DNA from: Nonlabens sp. Ci31
Lineage (GTDB): Bacteria > Bacteroidota > Bacteroidia > Flavobacteriales > Flavobacteriaceae
Direction of reading: 5' to 3'
Length of the DNA: 64,000 nucleotides
Assembly (NCBI RefSeq): GCF_012974865.1
Contig: NZ_CP043633.1
Location: forward strand, 2,787,501-2,851,500
Below the pieces are notes generated by a model that saw only the letters and a program-made list of their open reading frames with translations, was not told where the DNA came from and did no database searches. The position numbers and the translations under genes are program-made. Positions 44,635 through 53,704 of this stretch are shown here, piece by piece. Position 1 is the stretch's first letter. Every line of letters starts with the position of its first letter.

Positions 44635-45711
44635 CTAGATCCACTTTTTCCATTTAAAGAAAAAGATAAGACTTATAAAAATAACTATGTTAATGATCCA
44701 GAAATATTGATAACCATGTACCCATGTCAATTCTGGTATATGTTCAAAATTCATCCCATAAATTCCCGCCACAAATGTCATCGGTATAAATATCGAAGAC
44801 ACTATAGTAAGTACTTGCATGATCTGATTCATTTTGTGACTGACGCTAGAAAGATACATGTCCCGCAATCCAGCGTTAATCTCCCGGTAGGATTCTACGG
44901 TTTCTATAATCTGAATACAGTGATCGTAAGCATCTTGAAGATAGGCATGAGTGCGAGATTCAATAAGTTTGCTATCTTCTTTTAAGAGTCTGGAAATAGA
45001 TTCTCTCAAAGGAAAAATAGCGCGTCGTAGTTGTAACAACATCCTTTTGTTCTTTTGTGCTTTATTCAAAGAATCCTTCTGTGGATCATCAAATACTTCA
45101 TCTTCTAATAGATCTAGATAATCTCCTATTTGCTCAATCGCAATAAAATAATGATCTATAATACTATCTATAAGCGCATAGAACAGGTAATCACTTTTTA
45201 CAGATCTGATACGGCCCCGGCTGTTTTCTATGCGTTCTCTGATGTTTTCAAAAACATCACCAGTTTTTTCTTGAAAAGTAATTACAGCATCTTCCGTAAG
45301 GATGATGCTTATTTGTTCCTCTGAAAGCTCGTGATGCTCTGCATCATAAGAAATCATTTTGATACATTGATAAATGTAATCACCGTAAAATTCTGTTTTG
45401 GGACGTTGTGTGGTATTGGCAATGTCTTCTAAAAGTAAGTGGTGTAAATGGAATTTGCTTCCTATTTTTTCCAATAAGTCAATATCATGAACACCATCAA
45501 TATTGAACCAGTTGACACGATCTTCTTTTAGCTGCTCTAAAAAGATACCTTCTTGTTTAGAAAAATGAGTCTCATCATACAGAATGGTTTCTGTAGTCAC
45601 AACACCAGTTCTATCTTCTCCTACGTATGAAATAGTTCCAGGTGGCTGGAATACGTTGTTCCTGTGCTTAGGAGTTGCCTTACGTCGCAATCTCAAATTA
45701 GGTTTTCTCAT
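44635..45711 (-). CDS. corA: CorA-type magnesium/cobalt transporter
   Basis: The 358-residue protein has a long soluble N-terminal domain and two C-terminal transmembrane helices with the ion-selectivity motif GMN in IYGMNFEHIPELTW near residue 328 and a basic KWKKWI end. It forms a homopentameric channel for Mg2+ uptake. The N-terminal MRKPNLRLRRKATPKHRNNV is basic and precedes the domain. Monocistronic. Length is normal for the CorA branch found in this phylum. Confidence 0.93.
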   Translation of the reverse strand: MRKPNLRLRRKATPKHRNNVFQPPGTISYVGEDRTGVVTTETILYDETHFSKQEGIFLEQLKEDRVNWFNIDGVHDIDLLEKIGSKFHLHHLLLEDIANTTQRPKTEFYGDYIYQCIKMISYDAEHHELSEEQISIILTEDAVITFQEKTGDVFENIRERIENSRGRIRSVKSDYLFYALIDSIIDHYFIAIEQIGDYLDLLEDEVFDDPQKDSLNKAQKNKRMLLQLRRAIFPLRESISRLLKEDSKLIESRTHAYLQDAYDHCIQIIETVESYREINAGLRDMYLSSVSHKMNQIMQVLTIVSSIFIPMTFVAGIYGMNFEHIPELTWVHGYQYFWIINIVIFISLIFFFKWKKWI

Positions 45712-45819
45712 GAAATTGTTGATTATAATTCAAGCTAGATCAAATGTATGAGATTTATATGGAACTATTCATACCTGTTATTTGACTGCTTTGCCTACAG
45801 AGAGTAATGATACAACCAA

Positions 45820-48624
45820 TTACTTTAATTTTTCTGTTATGTATGGAGCGGTATAGCTATCCTTTATCTTAGCCACTTCTTCTGGAGTTCCAGTAGCTAC
45901 TAGTTTCCCACCAGCTTTACCACCTTCCGGTCCAAGATCAATAACGTGGTCAGCACATTTTACCAAGTCCATGTTGTGTTCTATAACGATCACAGAATGT
46001 CCTTTATCAATCAGTGCATTGAAACTGTCTAGTAATTTGTTGATGTCGTGAAAGTGCAATCCTGTGGTAGGCTCATCAAATATGAATAAGGTTTTATCAG
46101 ACGTGGTTCCTTTTACTAAAAAGCTAGCGAGTTTAATACGTTGTGCTTCTCCACCTGATAGGGTAGAAGAGCTTTGTCCTAAAGTCACATATCCCAAACC
46201 TACGTCTTGAAGTGGCTGTAGTTTTCTAGTGACTTTGACTTCCTTATTAGTATCAAAAAATGCGATAGCATCATTGATAGTTAGGTTCAAAATATCGTCG
46301 ATATTTTTATCGTGAAATTTCACTTCAAGGATTTCTTTTTTGAAACGTTTTCCATTACAGGTTTCACATATGAGAGTCACGTCTGCCATGAATTGCATCT
46401 CGATAGTTACCTCTCCATCTCCTTTACAAGTTTCACATCTTCCACCATCTACATTAAAAGAAAAATGTTTTGGTTTATAGTTTCTAATTTTTGCAACCTT
46501 TTCATTTGCAAATATGTTACGAATGTCATCATAAGCTTTGATGTAGGTCACAGGATTAGATCTTGAGCTACGTCCTATTGGATTTTGATCTATAAACTCT
46601 ACCGTTTTCACATTTTCAAACTTTCCTTTTACTTCGGTATATTGGCCTGCTTTCTTTCCATAGCCACCCAACTTCTTCAAGAGGGCAGGATATAGAATCT
46701 GCTTTACTAATGTTGATTTTCCACTACCTGAAACTCCGGTAACCATGGTTAAAACACCTAAAGGAAAACGCACATCTATATTCTGTAGATTGTTCTGTCT
46801 CGCGCCTATAACGTCTATATAATATTTGTGTGACCTGCGCTTTTGCGGAAGCGGAATTTCCATAGATCCATTCAGATACTTTGCTGTAAGACTGTCTGAT
46901 TTCAAAATTTCATCAAGAGTTCCAGCTGCGACTACTTCACCTCCATGAGTTCCAGCTTCTGGACCTATATCGATAATCTGATCAGCAGCTTGCATGATTT
47001 CTTCATCATGTTCTACAACGATTACAGTATTCCCTAAATCGCGTAAATTTTTAAGCACTTTAATCAAACGTTTTGTATCTCTTGGATGCAATCCTATACT
47101 AGGCTCGTCCAGTATATACATGCTACCTACCAGGCTACTTCCCAGAGAAGTCGCTAGATTGATACGTTGTGATTCTCCACCGGAAAGGCTGTTAGATTTA
47201 CGATTTAAGGTCAAATAATCCAGTCCTACGTCAGATAAGAAAGTAAGTCTGTTATTGATTTCAATAAGCAGTCGTTTAGCAATTTGTTGATCGTGATCAC
47301 TAAGCTCTAGATTTTTAAAAAAGACGACCAGTTCGTTGATGGGCAGGGTGACCAGGTCTGTGATTGTGGTTTCGGCTATTTTTATATAGTTGGTTTCCTT
47401 TCTCAATCTTGCACCATTACAATTGCTGCACCTGGTTTTACCTCGGTACCTAGAAAGCATCACGCGATTTTGAATTTTATAAGCTTTCGCCTCGAGCTCA
47501 TCAAAAAAGGAATGAATACCGTCAAAATATTTATTTCCATCCCATACCAGCTGTTTTTGCTTCTCTGTCAATTCAAACCAAGGTCTATGAACAGGAAAAT
47601 CAAACTTGTCAGCGTTCTTTATAAGTTGGTTTTTATAATAAGACATGCTCTCGCCACGCCAAGGAAAAACCGCCTGTTCATAAACAGATAATGCGGTGTT
47701 AGGAATCACTAATTCTTCATCTATTCCTATGACATCGCCATAACCTTCACACTTAGGACATGCTCCATAGGGGTTATTAAAACTGAATAAATGCGGGTTA
47801 GGTTCTAGGAACTCAATACCATCTAATTCAAATTTATTAGTAAATTCTCGGACTTTACTGCCATCCATGTGTTCTATAAAAGCCACACCTTTTCCTTCAA
47901 AGAAAGCCGTATCAATGGCATCTGCTAGTCGGTTATAAAAATCTTCATCATCGCGGACAATGATGCGATCCACCACTATTTTCACTTCGTCTTTTTTAGA
48001 ATAGGATAAATTATCTTCATCGATTCTATGAACGGTGTCATTAATTTTGATACGTGTAAAGCCTTGTTGTTGCAGTACTTGTAATTGCGCTGTGATATCG
48101 CGTTTCCCTTTTACGATAAGCCTTGTAGTAAGTAATAACTTGGACCCTTCTTCTTGCTCTTTGACATAATTAATGACATCGGTAACCGTATCTTTTTTTA
48201 CTTCATCTCCAGAAATAGGCGAGTAGGTATGTCCTATACGGGCAAATAACAATTTGAGGTAATCATAAATCTCGGTGGTAGTACCCACTGTAGACCGCGG
48301 ATTTGTAGAATTCACCTTTTGCTCTATCGCTATTGCAGGCGCAATTCCTTTGATGTAAGCTACTTTTGGTTTGTTGAGACGGCCTAAAAACTGTCTGGCA
48401 TAAGAAGAAAGACTCTCTACATAACGGCGTTGACCTTCAGCATAGAGAGTGTCAAAAGCAAGAGAAGACTTACCACTCCCCGATAAACCGGTGATTACAA
48501 CGAGTTTATTACGCGGGATGACAGCGTCGAGACTTTTAAGGTTGTGAAGTTCAGCACCCTTTATGAGAATATTCTCCTTAGGGCTTAACTGGTCTATATT
48601 GGCAAACAATTTTGTTTCAGGCAT
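45820..48624 (-). CDS. uvrA: Excinuclease ABC subunit A
   Basis: The start is set at the ATG at 48624 (MPETKLFANIDQLSPKENIL); the 11 codons before it lie across a promoter. The 934-residue ATPase finds DNA damage with UvrB in nucleotide excision repair. Two ABC modules show Walker A GLSGSGKSSLA and GVSGSGKSTLV, two LSGGE signatures (SLSGGESQRINLA, TLSGGEAQRIKLA), and zinc cysteine pairs (ACPKC, RCSNC, RCETC, ICETC). A dispersed-palindrome copy at 46838 lies in the linker between modules (LPQKRRS). It is divergent from the sigma factor gene. Confidence 0.97.
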   Translation of the reverse strand: MPETKLFANIDQLSPKENILIKGAELHNLKSLDAVIPRNKLVVITGLSGSGKSSLAFDTLYAEGQRRYVESLSSYARQFLGRLNKPKVAYIKGIAPAIAIEQKVNSTNPRSTVGTTTEIYDYLKLLFARIGHTYSPISGDEVKKDTVTDVINYVKEQEEGSKLLLTTRLIVKGKRDITAQLQVLQQQGFTRIKINDTVHRIDEDNLSYSKKDEVKIVVDRIIVRDDEDFYNRLADAIDTAFFEGKGVAFIEHMDGSKVREFTNKFELDGIEFLEPNPHLFSFNNPYGACPKCEGYGDVIGIDEELVIPNTALSVYEQAVFPWRGESMSYYKNQLIKNADKFDFPVHRPWFELTEKQKQLVWDGNKYFDGIHSFFDELEAKAYKIQNRVMLSRYRGKTRCSNCNGARLRKETNYIKIAETTITDLVTLPINELVVFFKNLELSDHDQQIAKRLLIEINNRLTFLSDVGLDYLTLNRKSNSLSGGESQRINLATSLGSSLVGSMYILDEPSIGLHPRDTKRLIKVLKNLRDLGNTVIVVEHDEEIMQAADQIIDIGPEAGTHGGEVVAAGTLDEILKSDSLTAKYLNGSMEIPLPQKRRSHKYYIDVIGARQNNLQNIDVRFPLGVLTMVTGVSGSGKSTLVKQILYPALLKKLGGYGKKAGQYTEVKGKFENVKTVEFIDQNPIGRSSRSNPVTYIKAYDDIRNIFANEKVAKIRNYKPKHFSFNVDGGRCETCKGDGEVTIEMQFMADVTLICETCNGKRFKKEILEVKFHDKNIDDILNLTINDAIAFFDTNKEVKVTRKLQPLQDVGLGYVTLGQSSSTLSGGEAQRIKLASFLVKGTTSDKTLFIFDEPTTGLHFHDINKLLDSFNALIDKGHSVIVIEHNMDLVKCADHVIDLGPEGGKAGGKLVATGTPEEVAKIKDSYTAPYITEKLK
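46838..46853. repeat. Degenerate dispersed palindrome inside uvrA
   Basis: CGCTTTTGCGGAAGCG, two changes from consensus, coding for part of the linker near residue 590. Confidence 0.6.
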
Positions 48625-48629
48625 AGTTA

Positions 48630-48658
48630 CAAATATAAGAGGGAGATCGCCCTTCAAA
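48630..48658 (-). promoter_or_regulatory. uvrA promoter, leaderless arrangement
   Basis: On the minus strand TTTG (48658-48655), 17-bp spacer, TATATTTG (48637-48630), then only TAACT before the ATG. With the start site about 5-7 bp past the -7 box, transcription would begin at or next to the A of ATG. Confidence 0.65.
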
Positions 48659-48830
48659 GAATCGTTTATTGTGATTTATATGTTAAAAAATGTTATCAGT
48701 TTTTGTATATGTGGAATAAATGTTCCTATCTTTAACCCATAATTTATTTTAAACAGGCTGCGTATACTATAACATTACTTTAAAAACCGATCAAGGACTC
48801 CTGTTCTGAGGTCATCAAAGTTGTTATAAT

Positions 48831-49415
48831 ATGAAATTAGAAAACGTACAAGATGCTGCATTGGTAATGCAGTACATCGAGGGTAATGAGAAAGGTATAG
48901 AAATCCTTATCACCCGTCACAAACAAAGAATCTACAGTTTTATTTTTTCCAAGGTACTGGACCGAGACATTACAGAAGATATTTTTCAAGATACCTTCAT
49001 TAAGGTTATTCGCACGCTTAAAAAGGGGAACTATAATGAAGAGGGTAAATTTCTTCCTTGGGTAATGCGTATTGCGCACAATCTAGTTATTGATCATTTT
49101 AGACGTAATAAGCGCATGCCTAAATTTCAGTCTCGTAATGATTTTGACATCTTTGATGTGATCAGCGATGGAGAGGAAAGTATGGAATATGAAATGATTA
49201 CCAGTCAGATGCATGAAGATGTTAGACGTCTGATAGAAGAGCTGCCAGATGATCAAAAGGAAGTGCTTACCATGCGTATTTTTAAAGAAATGTCCTTTAA
49301 GGAAATAGCTGCATCTACCGATGTAAGTATCAATACAGCATTAGGAAGAATGCGTTATGCGCTTATTAATTTACGTAAGGTAATCGGTAAGCATAATATC
49401 ATATTAACAAGATAA
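48831..49415 (+). CDS. RNA polymerase sigma-70-family factor (ECF type)
   Basis: The 194-residue protein has sigma region 2 (DAALVMQYIEGNEKGIEILITRHKQRIYSFIF...DITEDIFQDTFIKVIRTL, then FLPWVMRIAHNLVIDHFRRNKR) and region 4 (LPDDQKEVLTMRIFKEMSFKEIAASTDVSINTALGRMRYAL). The lack of region 3 makes it ECF-like. In Flavobacteriaceae this sigma is often one of the most conserved ones. No anti-sigma gene follows; instead a 48-codon gene lies 75 bp downstream. Start at 48831 (MKLENVQDAALVMQ). Confidence 0.92.
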   Translation: MKLENVQDAALVMQYIEGNEKGIEILITRHKQRIYSFIFSKVLDRDITEDIFQDTFIKVIRTLKKGNYNEEGKFLPWVMRIAHNLVIDHFRRNKRMPKFQSRNDFDIFDVISDGEESMEYEMITSQMHEDVRRLIEELPDDQKEVLTMRIFKEMSFKEIAASTDVSINTALGRMRYALINLRKVIGKHNIILTR

Positions 49416-49490
49416 TTTTAGTATTTTATTTGATTCTTATAATATAGTTACAAAAAGTACGTTTAATTCAAAACTAAACTTACTTACAAC

Positions 49491-49637
49491 ATGGCACAAC
49501 TTTACAATGAATCATTTCCAGAACCAGTGAAACCTTCGGGACCCAAAGAGGAGACGGTAAAATTCTTGCTCGACTTTTCAAAAGCATTAAGTGTTACACG
49601 ATATAAGAACATGACGTTTGAAACACTTAACAATTGA
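49491..49637 (+). CDS. 48-residue protein downstream of the sigma factor
   Basis: MAQLYNESFPEPVKPSGPKE begins a 48-residue product ending FETLNN. It is rich in charged and polar residues with one helix-like stretch (EETVKFLLDFSKALSVTRYK). The frame runs exactly up to a strong terminator whose stem overlaps the stop codon, and codon use matches the neighbours, so it is probably real and co-transcribed with the sigma gene. Function unknown; a sigma modulator is a guess. Confidence 0.6.
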   Translation: MAQLYNESFPEPVKPSGPKEETVKFLLDFSKALSVTRYKNMTFETLNN

Positions 49638-49716
49638 CACCTCTCAGCCTGGTGTCAATATTTGTTTTCAATTTGAAAATCCATTCTCAAAGCTACTGAG
49701 AATGGGTTTTCTCTTT
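49633..49716 (+). terminator. Two tandem hairpins ending the sigma operon
   Basis: ATTGACACC/GGTGTCAAT (49633-49659), starting inside the last codons of the small gene, and CCATTCTCA/TGAGAATGG (49681-49705) followed by GTTTTCTCTTTT. Confidence 0.8.
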
Positions 49717-50223
49717 TGTGATGGTTTTGCTTGCGCTAAAGAGAAGTAGGTTCCTGACACTTATATTATTTGATATGCTTATCATGACATTACCCCAGAA
49801 AGTTTGGATTTAATATCCTGAATCTTTAAATGTAACTTCTTCCAAATTTATTAGGGATCTCAGTAATCTTTCTCAATGAATAATGCGGTCTTCAGTTTGT
49901 TCTAAATTTATCTGAGGTCTGTAGGGTTTATCTCCATATATTTTCAGCATCGCAAATATTTAATCTTTATTTTCCACTTCGATAGGCTCCGTCCATCGCC
50001 TTAAGGGAAAACGGTAATTAGAGAATTTTATAATCAAATTCATGTAATTTTAAATTATGGCTTTATTTTAGGGAAATGTCGGTAGGCAAGTGGTATTTGC
50101 GATGCAATTTGATATGGTTGTCCTCCCAGAAAATTTCAGAGTAGATGTTAGAAGTGTAGGAAACGTCTAGATGTGAAATTTATCTGGAATCTGCTAGAAC
50201 TATCTGTTAACAATTAAGGAAAA
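49717..50223. other. Gap before nth, nothing recognised
   Basis: About 500 bp of non-coding-looking sequence, many stops on both strands, no repeat of note. It may hold the unseen 3' part of the nth transcript. Confidence 0.35.
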
Positions 50224-50883
50224 TCACTTCCCTTTCTTCTTATAATAAGCATCCAACACCGTTTTTCTCCCTACAGTTTTTGTAATAATATCTTTTTCCA
50301 TATCCCAACCACGCGCAGGGCTATACTCACGGCCGTACCAAATGATTTGAAGATGCAAGTCATTCCATACTTCCTCTGGGAAGAGTCTTTTAGCATCTTT
50401 TTCTGTTTGTACCACGTTCTTTCCATTGGTGAGATTCCAGCGGTACATCAATCTGTGAATATGGGTGTCTACAGGAAACGTAGGAATACCAAATGACTGC
50501 GCCATTACTACGGCAGCGGTTTTGTGTCCTACGGCTGGAAACTCTTCTAATTCCTCGTAAGTTCTTGGGACGATACCCTTATGTTTATCAATCAGGATTT
50601 GAGAAAGTCCATGGATTCCTTTAGCTTTCATAGGAGAGAGCCCGACAGGTTTGATGATCTCGCGTATTTCTTCTACGCTCAGTTTTACCATGTCATAAGG
50701 ATTATCTGCTCGATCAAATAGCAGCGGTGTGATCTTGTTGACCCGTACGTCTGTACTTTGCGCACTCATTAAAACAGCAATCAATAAGGTGAATGGATCG
50801 GTATGATCTAGGGGTATAGGAATTTCTGGATATAACTCTTCCAGCTTATTTATGATAAATGCAACTTTTTCTAATTTGTTCAT
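50224..50883 (-). CDS. nth: Endonuclease III-like DNA glycosylase without cysteines
   Basis: The 219-residue protein has the helix-hairpin-helix glycosylase fold: SAQSTDVRVNKITPLLF, LEEFPAVGHKTAAVVMAQ with the catalytic Lys121, and FPVDTHIHRLMYRW with the catalytic Asp139. It removes oxidised pyrimidines and nicks the strand. The C-terminus GREYSPARGWDMEKDIITKT replaces the Cys-X6-Cys-X2-Cys-X5-Cys [4Fe-4S] loop; the whole protein has no Cys. The gene is divergent from bcp with a 37-bp gap, a redox-repair neighbourhood. Confidence 0.88.
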   Translation of the reverse strand: MNKLEKVAFIINKLEELYPEIPIPLDHTDPFTLLIAVLMSAQSTDVRVNKITPLLFDRADNPYDMVKLSVEEIREIIKPVGLSPMKAKGIHGLSQILIDKHKGIVPRTYEELEEFPAVGHKTAAVVMAQSFGIPTFPVDTHIHRLMYRWNLTNGKNVVQTEKDAKRLFPEEVWNDLHLQIIWYGREYSPARGWDMEKDIITKTVGRKTVLDAYYKKKGK

Positions 50884-50920
50884 TCCTATCTTTATACTTT
50901 AATTCATTCAAAAATACGAT

Positions 50921-51370
50921 ATGACTTCATTAAAAGTAGGAGATAAAGCTCCAGATTTTTCAATTCTTAATCAAGATGAACAAACCGTTTCTTTATCGGA
51001 TTTTGCCGGTAAGAAATTGGTTTTATTCTTTTACCCTAAAGCAAGTACACCAGGTTGTACCGCTGAGGCGTGTAATTTAAGGGATAATATAGATCGTTTT
51101 CGCGCAAGCGGCTATGAGATTTTAGGAGCAAGTGCTGATAGTCCTAAACGACAAAAGAACTTTCAAACTAAATATGAACTTCCATACGATCTTCTTGCAG
51201 ATGAAGATCATAAGCTGTTAAATGCTTTTCAAGTTTGGGGTCCTAAAAAGTTTATGGGTAAAGAATACGACGGGATTCACCGCACCACCTTTGTAATAGA
51301 TGAAAAGGGCGTGCTCACTGATGTGATTCAAAAGGTAAAAACCAAAGATCACGCGGCTCAAATTTTATAA
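50921..51370 (+). CDS. bcp: Thioredoxin-dependent peroxiredoxin (BCP/PrxQ type)
   Basis: The 149-residue protein has a peroxiredoxin fold with peroxidatic Cys47 in KASTPGCTAEACNLRDN and a resolving cysteine five residues later, the PrxQ pattern. It reduces hydrogen peroxide and alkyl hydroperoxides with thioredoxin as electron donor. The length is normal. Its last codons overlap by 6 bp with the convergent gene at 51365. Confidence 0.94.
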   Translation: MTSLKVGDKAPDFSILNQDEQTVSLSDFAGKKLVLFFYPKASTPGCTAEACNLRDNIDRFRASGYEILGASADSPKRQKNFQTKYELPYDLLADEDHKLLNAFQVWGPKKFMGKEYDGIHRTTFVIDEKGVLTDVIQKVKTKDHAAQIL

Positions 51371-52852
51371 GGGGGCGTCTTCTGTGTGAGATGCAGCATC
51401 CTTATTAGAATTTTGCTCGTTATTGTTGCAACCGAAGAGGTTCTCCTTTTCCATTAAAGTGGGAATTCCTTCGGGCAACATTTGTTTCCATCCATCTTCT
51501 CCTGCGTCAATCATACGCAATACTTCCCTAGAGAAAATATGAAGGATATCAGGATTATAGTCTTCTAGGTCTTTTAGTTTACCATTGTATTTAAAGAATT
51601 TGTAAAGTTCTTTCATGCGAGGATGTACCTTTAGGTTTTCGCTTGTTGTCAACTCTCCAGTTTCTTGATCGAGCATGGGGTAAAGATAAACTCTCAAATC
51701 TTTAAAGAATAGTTTTCCAAAAGCTTCCAAAATTCCACCACTCAAGTGCGTATAATATTTAGTATCAAAAATCTCTACTAGATTATTGACCCCCATTACT
51801 AGACCTATACGTTCTTTAGTATAATTATTAAAGTACTCTACTAACTTATAGTATTCTTTAAAGTTAGAAATCATAACGGTCTGTCCAAGGGAACAAAGCA
51901 GCTCTGCTCGGTGCATAAAGTCTTTTTCGTCTATTTCTCCACTGGCTCTTAAGTTAGACAGGGTTATTTCAAATATGGTTTCTACATTTTCTTCTTTTAC
52001 CCTACCTGATTTTAAGAACCTGCGGCGGGCAGTTTCAAACATATCCATGTTTACTTTAGTTACCGGACGGAAACTACCTCGCAGTGCCAATACATTTTTC
52101 TTATAAAGGATACGAGCACTTAAAATATTATTCCCATCAGGTCCGAACATTACGGCCTCAGTCATTCCGTGTTTAAGAAGCTGTAAACTCATCAAACGAT
52201 TATCTACATCTTTAAAACGCGGACCAGCAAAATTAATCATGTCAATCTCGATCTTATCCTTATCGATATGATCGTATAGGTATTCCAGTAATTTTCTAGG
52301 GTTATCATGCTTATAAAAAGCACCATATATCAAGTTAGTTCCCAGAATACCCAATGTAATTTGTTGCAATCTAGCATCGCGTTCTTTAAAACGCACATGT
52401 AGTATAATCTCTGAATAATCCTCTTCAGGGGAAGCTTGAAATCTAATTCCTACCCAGCCATGTCCTAAGTATCGCTTAGCAAAGTCAATGGTTGCTACGG
52501 TGTTAGCATAAGTAAAGAATAATTTTTCTGGATGTTTTTCTCGAGAAAGTCTTTCTTCAATAAGGTTGGACTCGTGATCCAGCATTTTCACTAATCTGGA
52601 CTCTGTGACATAACGTCCGTCATCTTGAATCCCATAAATAGAATCTGAGAAATCCTTGTCATAAGCACTCATTGCTTTTGCAATAGTACCAGAAGCGCCA
52701 CCAGCTCTAAAAAATTGTCTAACCGTTTCTTGTCCAGCACCTATTTCGGCAAAGGTTCCGTAAATGTTACGGTTCAGGTTAATTCTAAGGACTTTGTTTT
52801 TTATGGATGGAACAGATTCAAAATCGTGATCTCCTGGTAAGCTTAAACCCAT
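51365..52852 (-). CDS. Conserved 495-residue protein of unknown function
   Basis: The protein begins MGLSLPGDHDFESVPSIKNK and carries blocks I recognise from a widespread bacterial family without assigned function: YGTFAEIGAGQETVRQFFRAGGASGTIAKAMSAYD, FTYANTVATIDFAKRYLGHGWVGIRFQ, DMINFAGPRFKDVDNRLMSLQLLKHGMTEAVMF. The C-terminal GCNNNEQNSNKDAASHTEDA is low-complexity. It has no signal or membrane segments. The promoter TACCTTTG lies 23 bp upstream on the minus strand (52875-52882). Family members are sometimes mislabelled in databases (for example as TonB-dependent receptors), which the sequence does not support. Confidence 0.75.
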   Translation of the reverse strand: MGLSLPGDHDFESVPSIKNKVLRINLNRNIYGTFAEIGAGQETVRQFFRAGGASGTIAKAMSAYDKDFSDSIYGIQDDGRYVTESRLVKMLDHESNLIEERLSREKHPEKLFFTYANTVATIDFAKRYLGHGWVGIRFQASPEEDYSEIILHVRFKERDARLQQITLGILGTNLIYGAFYKHDNPRKLLEYLYDHIDKDKIEIDMINFAGPRFKDVDNRLMSLQLLKHGMTEAVMFGPDGNNILSARILYKKNVLALRGSFRPVTKVNMDMFETARRRFLKSGRVKEENVETIFEITLSNLRASGEIDEKDFMHRAELLCSLGQTVMISNFKEYYKLVEYFNNYTKERIGLVMGVNNLVEIFDTKYYTHLSGGILEAFGKLFFKDLRVYLYPMLDQETGELTTSENLKVHPRMKELYKFFKYNGKLKDLEDYNPDILHIFSREVLRMIDAGEDGWKQMLPEGIPTLMEKENLFGCNNNEQNSNKDAASHTEDAPL

Positions 52853-52933
52853 TTTGTATATTTTGGTGTTGATACAAAGGTAGGAAACAACGCTACTTTA
52901 ATGAAAAAATATCAATACTTTTATAAAACAATT

Positions 52934-53704
52934 ATGGAAGTAAAAATTACGATTTTAGGAACTGGTACGTCACAAGGAATTCCTGTTATAGGTAGCTCAC
53001 ATCCAGTGTGTTTGAGTGAGAATTCTAAGGATAAACGTCTTAGAGTGAGTGCTATGTTTGAAGTAAATGACAAGCGTTTCATCATCGATTGTGGTCCTGA
53101 TTTCCGCCAGCAGATGCTCACACAAGAAGTTTCTGCTATTGATGCTATGATATTCACCCATGAACATGCTGATCATACGGCAGGATTAGATGATTTAAGG
53201 CCGTTCTACTTTCGTCAAGGGAACTTGCAATGTTACATGACTTCTCGAGTTCATAATGCCCTTAAAGAACGCTTCAGTTATATATTTACTACCGAAAATA
53301 AATATCCAGGTGTAGCTACATTAGACGTTCATGAATTTGAAAAGGAGTCTTTTGAAATAGACGGTATTCGTGTGATTCCTGTTTTGGCAGACCACGGTTA
53401 TATACCAGTTCATGGTTATAGAATAGGAGATATTGCCTATATGACTGATGTGAAGACCATCGCTCCAGGCGAAAAGGAGAAGCTTAAAAATCTAGATGTT
53501 TTGGTACTTAATATGCTGCGTAAAGAAACTCATGCTACACACCTTAATCTAGAAGAAGCATTAGAATTAGTAAGGGAATTACAACCTAAACGTACTTACT
53601 TTACACATATAAGTCATCACCTAGGTTTTCATGATGAAGTGCAAAAAACACTTCCTGAAAACGTATTTTTGGCATACGATAACCTTGAAATTACATCACA
53701 TTGA
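52934..53704 (+). CDS. Metallo-beta-lactamase-fold hydrolase (PhnP/RNase Z-like)
   Basis: The ATG at 52934 is used (MEVKITILGTGTSQGIPVIG), 11 codons into the longer frame. The 256-residue protein has HxHxDH in THEHADHTAGLDDLRPF, an Asp/His later in YMTDVKTI, and THISHHLG at the C-terminus, the metal-site set of the small-nuclease or cyclic-phosphodiesterase branch (GTGTSQG opening is typical of PhnP-like proteins). The substrate is unknown, possibly a cyclic phosphate or a nucleic acid end. Start is followed by a coupled downstream gene. Confidence 0.85.
   Translation: MEVKITILGTGTSQGIPVIGSSHPVCLSENSKDKRLRVSAMFEVNDKRFIIDCGPDFRQQMLTQEVSAIDAMIFTHEHADHTAGLDDLRPFYFRQGNLQCYMTSRVHNALKERFSYIFTTENKYPGVATLDVHEFEKESFEIDGIRVIPVLADHGYIPVHGYRIGDIAYMTDVKTIAPGEKEKLKNLDVLVLNMLRKETHATHLNLEEALELVRELQPKRTYFTHISHHLGFHDEVQKTLPENVFLAYDNLEITSH

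Noticed and set aside
44614-44985. 123-codon plus-strand frame over the corA 3' end
   Set aside because: Antisense shadow of corA, no coding character of its own.
51095-51110. Palindrome-like CGTTTTCGCGCAAGCG inside bcp
   Set aside because: Three or more differences from the consensus and the codons fit the conserved peroxiredoxin sequence; probably coincidence.
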